This document shows, in pieces, positions 46,121 through 55,265 of a stretch of 64,000 bases of DNA. Each line of letters starts with the position of its first letter. Position 1 is the first letter of the stretch. Source of the stretch: Candidatus Pseudobacter hemicellulosilyticus (GTDB lineage Bacteria > Bacteroidota > Bacteroidia > Chitinophagales > Chitinophagaceae); contig CP119311.1 in NCBI GenBank assembly GCA_029202545.1, positions 4,278,001 through 4,342,000 on the forward strand, read 5' to 3'. Under the pieces are notes generated by a model that did not search any database, was not told where the DNA came from, and saw only the letters and a list, made by a program, of their open reading frames with translations. Position numbers and translations under genes: made by a program.

Positions 46121-47713
46121 ATGAAAAAGATACAAAAAATGACCCTGGCGCTGGGCTTTGCTTCGCTGGTCCTGGGCGCCTGTAATAAAGACCTGAATGA
46201 GATCGTGTACTCGGATGTTACGGAGCAGACCTACAAATATGAGAATGCCCATGCCGCCATGGGTATAGTCTATGCCAATATGCGCAGCCTGTTTGGCCAT
46301 ACCAATTTCTACATGCTGCAGGAAACCAGTTCTGACGAGCTGGTAATGCCTGCCAATCCTTCCGGCTGGGATGATGGCGGTATCTACAAACGCATCCACC
46401 TGCATACCTGGAACTCAGAAAACCCGCAGCTGCTCAATATGTGGAATGTGCTGTATCGTGGAGTGACCAATGCCAACCGGGTGATCTTCCAGCTGGAGAC
46501 CGATAAAGTACCGGCGCCTGCCGGTGTCAGCAAGGAATCGCTGATGGCTGAAATGCGGGCCGCCCGGGCTTTTTTCTACTGGCTGATCTGCGATAATTTC
46601 GGGGATGCTCCCCTGGTGACCAGCACCATTACCGAACTGCCGGAAAAAGCAACGCGCAGGGATATTTACAACTTTGTGGTGAATGAGCTGAATGCCGTGT
46701 TGCCCGGACTGAGCGAGGCTACGGGCACTGCTATGCATGGCCGGTTCAATAAGTGGGCTGCCAAGGCCCTGCTGGCCAATGTTTACCTCAACGCATCCGT
46801 GTATGTGGGGGAAGAGAAATGGAGCGATTGCCTGGCACAGTGCAATGATATCATCGGCAGCCAAAAATATTCATTGGAAACCAGCTTCCGGAATGTGTTC
46901 AGAACGCAGAATGAGAATTCACCCGAGATCGTTTTTGCGGTGCCCTTTGATGAAAACCGCGGTGGCGGCTTCTTTGTGGATATGTTCTCCTGGCATGCTG
47001 CCCTGCGGGATAAACGCGCCATGCAGGTAACACCCTGGGGCTCCGGCTCGGCCATGGGCGTTTCCCAGTTCATTGACACCTATGATCCGGCGGATAAAAG
47101 ACTGGCGGACACCTGGATGATGGGCCCGCAGTTTGCACTGGATGGGACTACGCCGCTCAAAGGTTCCTATGACCGTGCCGGCCAGAACCTGGTATTCACC
47201 AAAGCCTTACCGGATGGCCTGTTCACCGGGGAAGCCGAAGGGTACCGGATGAACAAATTCGAGATCAAGGAAGGCGCCCGTTTTGACCTCAGCAATGATT
47301 TTCCTTTCTTCCGCTATGCACAGGTCCTGCTGATGAAGGCCGAATGCCTGCTGCGTACCGGTGATGCAGATGAGGCTGCGGTATTGGTAACGGATGTGCG
47401 CAAACGTAGTTTTGAAGATGCTGCCAAAGCCACCGTCACCGGCGCCAGCCTGCTGGGTAATACCCGGTATCAATATGGTTATGTAGAAAATTACCAGGTA
47501 GTGGCTGCGGGCAATACGGATCCGGTAGTATACGGCGGTATGATGGATGAGCTGGGCTGGGAGTTTGCCTGGGAAGCGCAGCGGCGCCGGGACAATATCC
47601 GCTTTGGCGTGTATACTAGCAAGAGCTGGCTTTCGCACCAGCCGCAGGGCGCTGGCCGTTCCGTGTTCATGATCCCGCAGGCAGCCATCAATTCTAATCC
47701 AAAATTGCAATAA
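46121..47713 (+). CDS. SusD/RagB-type glycan-binding lipoprotein
   Basis: 530 aa. Lipoprotein signal with the Cys at residue 20 (LALGFASLVLGACNKD). The TPR-like SusD fold shows AEMRAARAFFYWLICDNFGD, WAAKALLANVYLNASVYVG and, near the C terminus, WEFAWEAQRRRDNIRFGVY. It binds the polysaccharide or oligosaccharide at the surface and closes over the SusC barrel. The gene lies ten bases from susC and ten bases from the GH127 gene. Confidence 0.96.
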   Translation: MKKIQKMTLALGFASLVLGACNKDLNEIVYSDVTEQTYKYENAHAAMGIVYANMRSLFGHTNFYMLQETSSDELVMPANPSGWDDGGIYKRIHLHTWNSENPQLLNMWNVLYRGVTNANRVIFQLETDKVPAPAGVSKESLMAEMRAARAFFYWLICDNFGDAPLVTSTITELPEKATRRDIYNFVVNELNAVLPGLSEATGTAMHGRFNKWAAKALLANVYLNASVYVGEEKWSDCLAQCNDIIGSQKYSLETSFRNVFRTQNENSPEIVFAVPFDENRGGGFFVDMFSWHAALRDKRAMQVTPWGSGSAMGVSQFIDTYDPADKRLADTWMMGPQFALDGTTPLKGSYDRAGQNLVFTKALPDGLFTGEAEGYRMNKFEIKEGARFDLSNDFPFFRYAQVLLMKAECLLRTGDADEAAVLVTDVRKRSFEDAAKATVTGASLLGNTRYQYGYVENYQVVAAGNTDPVVYGGMMDELGWEFAWEAQRRRDNIRFGVYTSKSWLSHQPQGAGRSVFMIPQAAINSNPKLQ

Positions 47714-47722
47714 AATCACACT

Positions 47723-49756
47723 ATGAAACGATGGATCATGCTGTCGGCCCTTTGTTTGAGCGTAACGCTGCAAACAACTGCCCGGCAGCAAAAAGAAGGA
47801 CAGACCAGTATTGTCAGGAGCCGTACCCCGTTGAGACAAAATCCTTACCTGGAGTTACCCCTGGGCGCAATCAAAGCAAGTGGCTGGCTGAAAGAAATGT
47901 TAGTAAGACAGAAAACCGGCGCTACCGGTAACCTGGACAAGCTGTACCCGGCTGTTATGAGCAACCGGAACGGCTGGCTGGGGGGAGATGGCGACCAGTG
48001 GGAGCGTGGCCCTTACTGGCTGGATGGCCTGCTGCCGCTGGCCTACCTGCTGGACGACAAGGAACTGATCGCAAAAACAAAACCCTGGATCGAGTGGACC
48101 CTCAACAGCCAGCAGCCGGACGGGTATTTCGGGCCATCCAAAGATTATGGCTACGAGCCGGGTGTGCAAAGGGATAATAGTCGCGACTGGTGGCCCAAGA
48201 TGGTCATGCTCAAAGTCCTCAAGCAGTACTATTCCGCCACCGGTGATCAGCGGGTCATCAAACTCATGACCAATTATTTCCGCTACCAGCTGAAAGAGCT
48301 GCCTGCCACACCGCTGGACCACTGGACCTTCTGGGCCCGGTATCGCGGGGCGGATAACCTGATGCTGGTATACTGGCTGTACAATATCACCGGGGACGCC
48401 TTCCTGCTGGACCTCGGCGAGCTGATCCATCAGCAGACCTTTGACTATACAAAAGCTTTCCTGGAGCGCAATATGCTGTCGTCCCTGGGCAGCATCCACT
48501 GCGTTAACCTGGCGCAGGGTTTCAAAGCGCCGATGATCTATTACCAGCGTCATCCCGAACAGCAATACCTGGATGCCATCCGCACCGGCTTTGCGGATCT
48601 CCGCAAATTCAACGGGCTGGCCCATGGGTTGTATGGCGGCGATGAGACCCTGCACGGCAACAGCCCCACGCAGGGATCAGAGTTCTGTTCCGCCGTGGAG
48701 ATGATGTTCTCCCTGGAAAGCATGCTGGAGATCACCGGCCAGGTAGGCTTTGCCGATCAGCTGGAGAAGATCGCTTTCAATGCACTGCCGGCGCAGGCAT
48801 CAGATGATTTTATGACGCGGCAGTATTTCCAGCAGGCCAACCAGGTGATGGCCACACACCATATAAGAAATTTTGAGACGAACCATGACGGCACCGATGT
48901 CTGTTTCGGCCTGCTGACCGGCTTTCCCTGCTGCACGGCCAATATGCACCAGGGCTGGCCCAAGTTCACGCAGAACCTCTGGTATGGCACAGCTGACGGC
49001 GGCCTGGCCGCGCTGGTCTATGCAGCCAGCGAGGTAACGGCCGTAGTGGCCGGCGGCGTCACCGTCACGGTCAAAGAAGAAACCAATTATCCTTTCAACG
49101 AGGAGATCCGTTTTACCCTGGGCCTGGGAAAGAAAACGGTCAAAGCCAGTTTCCCTTTCCATCTCCGGATACCCGCCTGGTGCAAACAGGCTACTGTTAA
49201 GATCAACGGCCAGCTATGGAAACAGGTGGAGGGCGACCGGGTAGTGCCTATTGAGCGGGAATGGAAAAATGGCGATGTGGTAGAGCTGAGCCTGCCCATG
49301 CATGTTTACCGCAACTCCTGGCAGGAGCATTCTATCTCCATTGAGCGCGGGCCGCTGGTCTATGCGCTGCGGATAGGAGAGGAGATGAAAGAAGTGAAGA
49401 ACCCCGGCCACCCGGACAATTATGGCGGTGAAAGCTTTTTTGAAGTGCGGCCAACCAGTCCCTGGAACTATGGGCTGATCTATACGGACCGCGACAAGCT
49501 GGAGCAGCAGTATGTTGTTGAAAAGAAGCCGGGCGGCGGCAACTATCCCTGGAACCTGGACAATGCACCGGTGCTGATCCGGACCAAAGCCCGGAAGATC
49601 CCTTCCTGGCAACTGTACAATGAAATGGCGGGACCGCTGCCTTTCAGTATCACGTACCGGTTCCCATCAGCGCAGGAGGAAGAAGATATTATCCTGGTGC
49701 CCTATGGATGCACCAACCTGCGGATCTCGCAGTTCCCGGTGCTGAATCGTCGCTAA
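47723..49756 (+). CDS. GH127-type beta-L-arabinofuranosidase (DUF1680 fold)
   Basis: 677 aa. The signal peptide ends near TTARQQ. The (alpha/alpha)6 domain carries the GH127/146 residues in order: E308 in YGGDETLHGN (acid/base by family comparison), E320 and C322 in GSEFCSAVEMM, and C403-C404 in GFPCCTANMHQGWPKF. The Glu/Cys/Cys/Cys set matches the zinc-thiolate active site known from HypBA1. It removes beta-L-arabinofuranosyl residues, so the locus probably targets arabinose-bearing plant glycans. It is the only hydrolase in this locus, so it may work with enzymes encoded elsewhere. A strong terminator follows. Confidence 0.9.
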   Translation: MKRWIMLSALCLSVTLQTTARQQKEGQTSIVRSRTPLRQNPYLELPLGAIKASGWLKEMLVRQKTGATGNLDKLYPAVMSNRNGWLGGDGDQWERGPYWLDGLLPLAYLLDDKELIAKTKPWIEWTLNSQQPDGYFGPSKDYGYEPGVQRDNSRDWWPKMVMLKVLKQYYSATGDQRVIKLMTNYFRYQLKELPATPLDHWTFWARYRGADNLMLVYWLYNITGDAFLLDLGELIHQQTFDYTKAFLERNMLSSLGSIHCVNLAQGFKAPMIYYQRHPEQQYLDAIRTGFADLRKFNGLAHGLYGGDETLHGNSPTQGSEFCSAVEMMFSLESMLEITGQVGFADQLEKIAFNALPAQASDDFMTRQYFQQANQVMATHHIRNFETNHDGTDVCFGLLTGFPCCTANMHQGWPKFTQNLWYGTADGGLAALVYAASEVTAVVAGGVTVTVKEETNYPFNEEIRFTLGLGKKTVKASFPFHLRIPAWCKQATVKINGQLWKQVEGDRVVPIEREWKNGDVVELSLPMHVYRNSWQEHSISIERGPLVYALRIGEEMKEVKNPGHPDNYGGESFFEVRPTSPWNYGLIYTDRDKLEQQYVVEKKPGGGNYPWNLDNAPVLIRTKARKIPSWQLYNEMAGPLPFSITYRFPSAQEEEDIILVPYGCTNLRISQFPVLNRR

Positions 49757-49772
49757 GCAACTGCCGGGACTA

Positions 49773-49806
49773 CCGTCGCCCGCTGCCTTGCGGGCGACGG
49801 TTTTTT
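49773..49806 (+). terminator. Strong intrinsic terminator of the SusC-SusD-GH127 operon
   Basis: Perfect 11-bp GC-rich stem (49773-49783 with 49790-49800), loop TGCCTT, then six Ts. It lies 17 bases behind the GH127 stop. Confidence 0.93.
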
Positions 49807-49898
49807 ATTGCCGGAGGCTAACAAAAACAGTTAACCGGCCGGAGGCGGGTCATGGTACCCGCTGTTAACGCAGGGCAAGTTCGTATATTTAACGCCCG

Positions 49899-50465
49899 AT
49901 GGAAATAGCGCATATACTGGACGCCCTGTACCCACTGCCTGAACCTTCCAGGCAGCGGATCATTGCCCATGTGCGGGAGATACAATTGCCCAAAGGGCAT
50001 ATCCTGTTCAGGGCCGGTAAAGTGGAAACGAAGATCTGCTTTATTAAAAAAGGGATAGTCCGGGCTTTTGCGGAGGCGGGCGATCATGAAATAACATTCT
50101 GGTTTGGCCAGGAAGGAGATCCCGTGGTGTCCATGAACAGTTATGTGGACCAGCAGAAGGGGTATGAAAATATTGAGCTGCTGGAAGATGCGGTGTTGTA
50201 TGAGCTGCCGGCCAACAGTCTTCAGGAGCTGTACTTAACGGATATCCATATCGCCAACTGGGGCCGCAAATTTGCCGAAAGGGAGCTGATCAAAACCGAG
50301 GAGCGGCTGATCTCCCGGCAGTTTGGTACGGCGGCCGACCGGTACCGGGACCTGCTGAACAATCATCCCGACCTGATCCGGCGGGTCCCACTGGGGCATA
50401 TTGCCTCCTACCTGGGCATTACACAGGTGAGCCTGAGCAGGATCCGCGCGGCCATCAACCGATGA
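49899..50465 (+). CDS. Crp/Fnr-family regulator
   Basis: 188 aa. The cyclic-nucleotide-binding-like domain (~10-115: EIQLPKGHILFRAGKVETKI, FIKKGIVRAF) and a C-terminal winged-helix segment (VPLGHIASYLGITQVSLSRI) define the family. The Arg/Glu pattern for cAMP binding is not obvious, as is usual in Bacteroidota members. A TATATTTA box at 49884-49891 ends seven bases before the ATG, so the message may have almost no leader. TTAAC/GTTAA inverted halves (49831-49835, 49864-49868) upstream could be its own operator. The SMR exporter gene follows 67 bases downstream and is the likely target. Confidence 0.9.
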   Translation: MEIAHILDALYPLPEPSRQRIIAHVREIQLPKGHILFRAGKVETKICFIKKGIVRAFAEAGDHEITFWFGQEGDPVVSMNSYVDQQKGYENIELLEDAVLYELPANSLQELYLTDIHIANWGRKFAERELIKTEERLISRQFGTAADRYRDLLNNHPDLIRRVPLGHIASYLGITQVSLSRIRAAINR

Positions 50466-50532
50466 TGCTTTTTATCATTTGTTAAATAATATCCAGCCTG
50501 CTTTTGCCAGCTTTGCAAAAAAAGGGATACAT

Positions 50533-50859
50533 ATGAACTGGATGGTGCTGATCATTGCAGGGCTGTTTGAAGTGGGCTTTGCTTTCTGCCTGGGTAAGGC
50601 CAAGGAAACGGCCGGTATGACTTCGTATTACTGGTATGCCGGTTTCCTGCTGGCATTGACCCTGAGTATGGTGCTGCTGGTAAAAGCCACGCAATCCCTG
50701 CCTATTGGTACTGCCTATGCGGTATGGACGGGCATCGGCGCCGTGGGCACTGCTATCCTGGGCATGCTGGTGTTCAAAGACCCGGCCAGCTTCTGGCGCA
50801 TTTTTTTCCTGGTCACCCTGATCGGTTCTATCATCGGGCTCAAAGCAGTTTCTCACTGA
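50533..50859 (+). CDS. Small multidrug resistance (SMR) exporter, SugE/Gdx-like
   Basis: 108 aa from the ATG at 50533; an open frame from 50479 adds 18 non-conserved residues. Four membrane segments fit the SMR family. The conserved Glu is in LIIAGLFEVGFAFCLG (TM1), with AYAVWTGIGAVGTAILGML (TM3) as the family-typical signature. SugE/Gdx members export guanidinium ions, others quaternary amines; I cannot decide between them. SMR proteins act as antiparallel dimers. The last codons are duplicated behind the stop (see repeat 50831-50911). Co-transcription with the Crp-type regulator is likely. Confidence 0.9.
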   Translation: MNWMVLIIAGLFEVGFAFCLGKAKETAGMTSYYWYAGFLLALTLSMVLLVKATQSLPIGTAYAVWTGIGAVGTAILGMLVFKDPASFWRIFFLVTLIGSIIGLKAVSH

Positions 50860-50911
50860 CCGGATGCGTTGTCATCGGGCTCAAAGCGGTTTCCCACTAA
50901 CCGATGCGTTG
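50831..50911 (+). repeat. Tandem copy of the SMR gene 3' end
   Basis: The 41 bases at 50831-50871, which include the last eight codons and the stop, are repeated at 50872-50911 with three substitutions and one deletion. In the second copy the codons still read IGLKAVSH-stop: the differences are GCA to GCG, TCT to TCC and TGA to TAA, all synonymous. Confidence 0.9.
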
Positions 50912-50979
50912 ATCGCCCGGTTTTAAACGGCCATCATCTTACGGGGATCTTATTCTCTTCTTTATTGAATGGCTACTCC

Positions 50980-51555
50980 TCAGAGTGAGAGGTAGGTATA
51001 TTCCCGGAGGTTATTCCGCAGGATGCGCAGGGCCTTGCCCACGTGTTTTTCTACGGTGCTCACGGATATGTTCATCCCGGCGGAAATGTCTTTATTGGAG
51101 AGGTTCTGTTCCCGGCTGAGCAGGAAGGCTTCCCGGCATTTATCGGGCAGGGCGCTAAGGATCTGGCCGATGCGGCTGTTCAGTTCCCTGGCGTCACAAT
51201 ATTCTGCTGAATCGTTTTTGCACTGTTCGCTAAAAAAAATCTCCTTCCGGCAGGCGGAGCGGGTAAATTCATCGCGGAATACATTCAGCACTTTGAATTT
51301 GAGCGCCTGGTAGAGATAGGCTTTCAGGGAAACGTTGATATCGAGGGTATGTCTTTTCTGGTAAAGGCTGACGAAGATGTCCTGGATAATGTCTTCAGCT
51401 TTCTGGCGTGATTGTAAACGGCGGTAGGCGGCATCAATGAGGTCGGTCCAGTAGCGGTTGTACAATTCCTCGAATGCTTTGATATCATCCTGTTTTACCA
51501 GCTGGAATAGCCGTGAATCAGAAAGGTTGGCATAAAGCAAGGGCGAGCAGGGCAT
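50980..51555 (-). CDS. ECF-type RNA polymerase sigma factor
   Basis: 191 aa. Region 2 (FEELYNRYWTDLIDAAYRRL, AEDIIQDIFVSLYQKR) and region 4 (SALPDKCREAFLLSREQNLS, ISVSTVEKHVGKALRIL) are clear. It belongs to the Bacteroidota sigma-70-like ECF group that usually sits next to a FecR-type anti-sigma factor and a SusC/SusD pair. Here no FecR gene is adjacent, so it is an orphan in this window. It probably reads promoters elsewhere or is regulated by its own promoter, which is flanked by an inverted repeat (51574-51616). Confidence 0.95.
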   Translation of the reverse strand: MPCSPLLYANLSDSRLFQLVKQDDIKAFEELYNRYWTDLIDAAYRRLQSRQKAEDIIQDIFVSLYQKRHTLDINVSLKAYLYQALKFKVLNVFRDEFTRSACRKEIFFSEQCKNDSAEYCDARELNSRIGQILSALPDKCREAFLLSREQNLSNKDISAGMNISVSTVEKHVGKALRILRNNLREYTYLSL

Positions 51556-51573
51556 GCAAATCGTATTATGAGT

Positions 51574-51616
51574 ATAAACTTATAAAAATATCAGACAACT
51601 ACAAGTAAAAGTTTAT
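51574..51616 (-). promoter_or_regulatory. Inverted repeat flanking the ECF sigma gene promoter
   Basis: ATAAACTT (51574-51581) and AAGTTTAT (51609-51616) form a perfect inverted pair around the TATTTTTA box (minus strand, 51583-51590), a -7-like element of the sigma gene. It could be an operator. Confidence 0.4.
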
Positions 51617-51766
51617 GTTTTTGCAAGGACAGGTTCAGGGCTATGGACAGGAAATATATTAGTCACTCCAGATAGCGGCTACCGCCATCCGGTTATAAAA
51701 TAATTTTTTGGGACGAACCATCCCGGCGCGCAGCTGTCTCCGGATGGGCCGCCGTATGGCGCCGGG

Positions 51767-52792
51767 TCAGGTAGATCCCCGGATCACCAGCCTGGCGGGC
51801 TGCAGGACCTGCATGGCCGCCTCGGGTAGGCTTACGCCGGGTATTTGCTCAAACTGCCTGATGAGTAATTGCATAGCGGTCCGGGCAATCTGGCTGACTG
51901 GCTGCTGCACAATGGTGATACCCGGCGAATAGAGCCGGAAGATATCATGGTCGTCAAAGCAGACAACGGCCAGCCGGCCGGGGATAGGCACCGCCAGGTC
52001 CTTGATAGCTTCCAGGCCATAGACCCCGGTATAGTTGGTGGCAAAGAATACGGCATCCAGCGCCGGCTGCCGGCTGAGGAAACTACGGATACCGGCCACG
52101 GCGTCCTCTGCCCGGTCCTGGTAGCTAAGTTCCAGGATATGGCTTTCGGTAACGGGCAGACCAGCTTCCTGCAAAGCCGCATCATAGGCAGCCCTTCGCT
52201 GCTGCATCTGTACCTGGTCCAGCCGTACGGTGACAAAGCCGATATTTTTATACCCCCTTTCCAGCAGGTGGTCCATGGCCAGCCTGGCGCCATGGTAATT
52301 ATTGACCAGCACATGGGGGACGCCCAGGCCGGGAAAATAGCGGTCCATCAATACCAGTGGCTTGTTCTGCTCCACCAGCTTGCAGACCTCCGTACGCATG
52401 CCGGCTGTAGGGGTGATGAGAAAGCCATCCACCTGGCGCTGGAGGAACATCCGGATCCGTTCGCGGGCTTTTTCTTCATTGTTCTCCGTACTGCAGTACA
52501 GGACCTTGTAGCCGATGCTGTCGGCCTCTTCCTCAATGATCTTGGCCAGGGTAGCAAAAAATACGTTGGAGATATCTTCCACAATCAGGCCCAGCACTCT
52601 GGTCTTGCCGGTGCGCAGGCTCACAGCCGTATGGTTGGGCCGGTACCCCATACTTTCCGCCAGCCCTTTTACCCGCTCTGCCAGCTGGTTGCTGATGCGG
52701 GAGGCCTTGGCCTTGCCATTGAGCACGGCCGACACCGTGGAGGGGGCTACACCGGCCTTGCCGGCAATATCTTTTATGGTGACAATTTTCAT
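51767..52792 (-). CDS. LacI-family transcriptional regulator
   Basis: 341 aa. The N-terminal HTH and hinge are typical (TIKDIAGKAGVAPSTVSAVL, SMGYRPNHTAVSLRTGKTRV), followed by the periplasmic-binding-like sugar domain (GLIVEDISNVFFATLAKIIE, VVCFDDHDIFRLYSPGITIV). It ends the glycan locus read SusD-SusC-SGNH-GH38-GH92 and probably controls it in response to a sugar. The gap to the GH92 gene is 129 bases and includes a perfect 10-bp hairpin. Confidence 0.95.
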   Translation of the reverse strand: MKIVTIKDIAGKAGVAPSTVSAVLNGKAKASRISNQLAERVKGLAESMGYRPNHTAVSLRTGKTRVLGLIVEDISNVFFATLAKIIEEEADSIGYKVLYCSTENNEEKARERIRMFLQRQVDGFLITPTAGMRTEVCKLVEQNKPLVLMDRYFPGLGVPHVLVNNYHGARLAMDHLLERGYKNIGFVTVRLDQVQMQQRRAAYDAALQEAGLPVTESHILELSYQDRAEDAVAGIRSFLSRQPALDAVFFATNYTGVYGLEAIKDLAVPIPGRLAVVCFDDHDIFRLYSPGITIVQQPVSQIARTAMQLLIRQFEQIPGVSLPEAAMQVLQPARLVIRGST

Positions 52793-52835
52793 AGTGGCCT
52801 GACCAATCGTTTGGGGAAGGGCTATGTGGTTGATG

Positions 52836-52861
52836 CCAGGCCTTCGTTGATGAAGGCCTGG
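52836..52861 (-). promoter_or_regulatory. Perfect hairpin between GH92 and the LacI gene
   Basis: CCAGGCCTTC (52836-52845) pairs with GAAGGCCTGG (52852-52861), loop of six bases. No U-tract follows on either strand, so this is an RNA processing or stabilising hairpin, or a regulator site. Confidence 0.5.
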
Positions 52862-52921
52862 TACCTGTATAAGTCACTTGTAGCGTTCATTGCCGCTATC
52901 CGGCCGCTGTCTGTACGCAGA

Positions 52922-55243
52922 TTATTTACCCCAGCTGGTATTGGGGCGGGGACCCATTTCCAGCTGCAGCACACCGCCCTTGCTCAGTTGTTCATGACTG
53001 ATATAACAATGCGGGTAGGGTTTGCCGTTCAGTGTGGCGCTTTGGATATACATATTCTCCGGGCTGTTGTTACTGGCAATTACCGTAAAAGTTTTGCCTT
53101 TGGCATATTGGGGATCCAGCCGGAAGGCGATCCTGTTAAAGGCCGGGCTGGTAAGCTCATAGCGGGTATCCCCGGGACAGATGGGATGCAGGCCGCTGGC
53201 GGCCAGTACATACCAGGCCGACATCTGCCCCACATCTTCATTACCTACCAGTCCTTCCACGGAATTCTTATAGGCGCGGTCGCAAATGGCCCTTGTCCAT
53301 TTTTGTGTAAGCCAGGGCGCCTCCAGCCGGTTGAACAGGAAAGGCACATGATGCACGGGCTCATTGGCATGGTTGTAATAGTTGTTCCACATCATATCCG
53401 CCGGCACTTTTTCAAAGAAATGGCTGAGGTCGGCCAGTACTTTTTCACGGCCACCCATCAGCGCCACCATACCGGATACATCCTGCGGTACAAACCAGCC
53501 CTGCTGGTAGGCGTTGGACTCTATACAGCCATACCACTCTTTCAATCGGCCTTCTTCCGGCCAGGGCTCCCAGGAGCCATCCTCCCTGCGGGGGCGGAAC
53601 CATTGGTAGGTGCTGTCGAAAATATTGTGGAACGACTGACCCCTTTGCAAATATTTCTGTTCAGCGGCTTTATTGCCCAGCCAGCCTGCCAGCTTGCCTG
53701 TAGCCCATTCTGTATAGGCATATTCCAGGGTATGGGAAATGGACAGGCCACCGGGCGTATAACCCTTGTCGCCATTACCGAATTTCTCCGAGGAATTGAT
53801 GGCAAAATTGAGGGCCTTGCCGGTATTGAAATTCCGGATGCCTTTGGCATAGGCATCGGTCACTACTGAGATGGCAGGATTGCCGATCATGCAACCGCTA
53901 TAGGCATTGAAAAATTCCCAACGCTCAAAATAGCGGTTATTGGTCTGGTCGGCCAGCTCCACCAGGGAGTTGACCATATCATTTACCACTACAGGATTGA
54001 TGATGGTCTGCAGGGGCATCTGGCTCCTGAACACATCCCATCCGCTGAAGACGGTGCGTTTGGTGAAAGCCTTGCTGGCATGGGGGATACCGTCGCCGCC
54101 GGGATACTGACCATCCACATCCGCCATGGCGCGGGGATCAATCATGGTATGGTAGAGGGAAGTATAAAAAACAGTTTGCTGGTCTTCTGTACCGCCCTCA
54201 ATGCTGACCTTGCCCAGCGCTTTGTTCCAGCGGTCGCGTGCGGCCTTTCTCACCCTATCAAAATTCCAGTGGGGGATCTCCGCCAGCAGATTTTTCTTAG
54301 CGCCTTCCATGCTGACCAGGGAAATGCCTGTTTTGAGCAGTACCTGTTCATCAGCTGTGGTGCTGAACTCTGTATAGAAACCGAGATGCTTGCCGGTCTT
54401 TTCTTTTACACCAGGCAGTATGGCTGCTTCGGCTATGCGCTGCTGGTATTCTTCGCTTTCTATATTCTCGCGTTTGCGCGGCCAGTTGTCCGGGATATCG
54501 GCGGACCATAGACCCACATTTTTCAGCGGTTTGCTGAACTGTGCATAGAAGTAAACCGTGTAATCAGCCTTGCCGTCGCCATTGCCCCAGCCGCCGCCTT
54601 CGGGCGGGCATTTCATCCAGCCCTGGATGGTATGGTCGTCCACCACTTTGATGTATTGAAGGGTAGAAGTGCCGCCTACTCTGCGGGCCAGGTCAACCTG
54701 GATCCTGGCCACCGGGTGTTCAGGAAAGGTAAACCGCATCATGCCGCTATGAGGCGCGGCTGTTACTTCCGTCAGCACCTGCGGTTCGGTCAGGAAAACG
54801 CTGTAATAACCGGCGCCGGCTTTTTCGCTGGCCTTGTCATAAGGGGAGCGATAGCCTTTTTCCGGTGCGTTCTCCTTGCCGGCAGCGGTTTGCAGCGGAC
54901 CGGCAGACGGCATCACCAGGAAATTGCCGAGATCGCCAAACCAACCGATGCCACTCATCTGCGTAAAGGCAAATCCTTCAATAGTAGTATGCTCATAGCT
55001 GTAGCCGGAGCCATTGTCGCCGCCGGTGATGGTGTTGGGACTGACCTGCACCATACCGAAAGGCGTGGTAGCGCCGGGAAAGGTTTTGCCCAGCCCATGG
55101 TAGGAGCCGGCCTTACTGGTATTGGTACTGGCGCCGATAAAGGGATTGACGTAATCGGCCGGTTCTTTACGGACACTGCCGGATTGCGCATTGGCATTCA
55201 CAGCGGCCCAGCATAAATAACTAATAGCGATGATCTTTTTCAT
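52922..55243 (-). CDS. GH92 exo-alpha-mannosidase
   Basis: 773 aa from the ATG at 55243; the frame extends 56 codons further upstream into the GH38 gene. The signal peptide ends near VNANAQ. Typical GH92 landmarks are present: DYVNPFIGA with GKTFPGATTPFGMVQVSP at the N terminus, SGYSYEHTTIEGFAFTQMSG, FYTSLYHTMIDPRAMADVDG, and GNEDVGQMSAWYVLAASGLH near the C terminus. The enzymes are calcium-dependent and release alpha-1,2-, 1,3- or other-linked mannose; linkage cannot be told here. The GH38 gene ends 22 bases upstream, so the two work together on mannosides. Confidence 0.93.
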   Translation of the reverse strand: MKKIIAISYLCWAAVNANAQSGSVRKEPADYVNPFIGASTNTSKAGSYHGLGKTFPGATTPFGMVQVSPNTITGGDNGSGYSYEHTTIEGFAFTQMSGIGWFGDLGNFLVMPSAGPLQTAAGKENAPEKGYRSPYDKASEKAGAGYYSVFLTEPQVLTEVTAAPHSGMMRFTFPEHPVARIQVDLARRVGGTSTLQYIKVVDDHTIQGWMKCPPEGGGWGNGDGKADYTVYFYAQFSKPLKNVGLWSADIPDNWPRKRENIESEEYQQRIAEAAILPGVKEKTGKHLGFYTEFSTTADEQVLLKTGISLVSMEGAKKNLLAEIPHWNFDRVRKAARDRWNKALGKVSIEGGTEDQQTVFYTSLYHTMIDPRAMADVDGQYPGGDGIPHASKAFTKRTVFSGWDVFRSQMPLQTIINPVVVNDMVNSLVELADQTNNRYFERWEFFNAYSGCMIGNPAISVVTDAYAKGIRNFNTGKALNFAINSSEKFGNGDKGYTPGGLSISHTLEYAYTEWATGKLAGWLGNKAAEQKYLQRGQSFHNIFDSTYQWFRPRREDGSWEPWPEEGRLKEWYGCIESNAYQQGWFVPQDVSGMVALMGGREKVLADLSHFFEKVPADMMWNNYYNHANEPVHHVPFLFNRLEAPWLTQKWTRAICDRAYKNSVEGLVGNEDVGQMSAWYVLAASGLHPICPGDTRYELTSPAFNRIAFRLDPQYAKGKTFTVIASNNSPENMYIQSATLNGKPYPHCYISHEQLSKGGVLQLEMGPRPNTSWGK

Positions 55244-55265
55244 GCAAGACAATTTGCTCCTTTTA

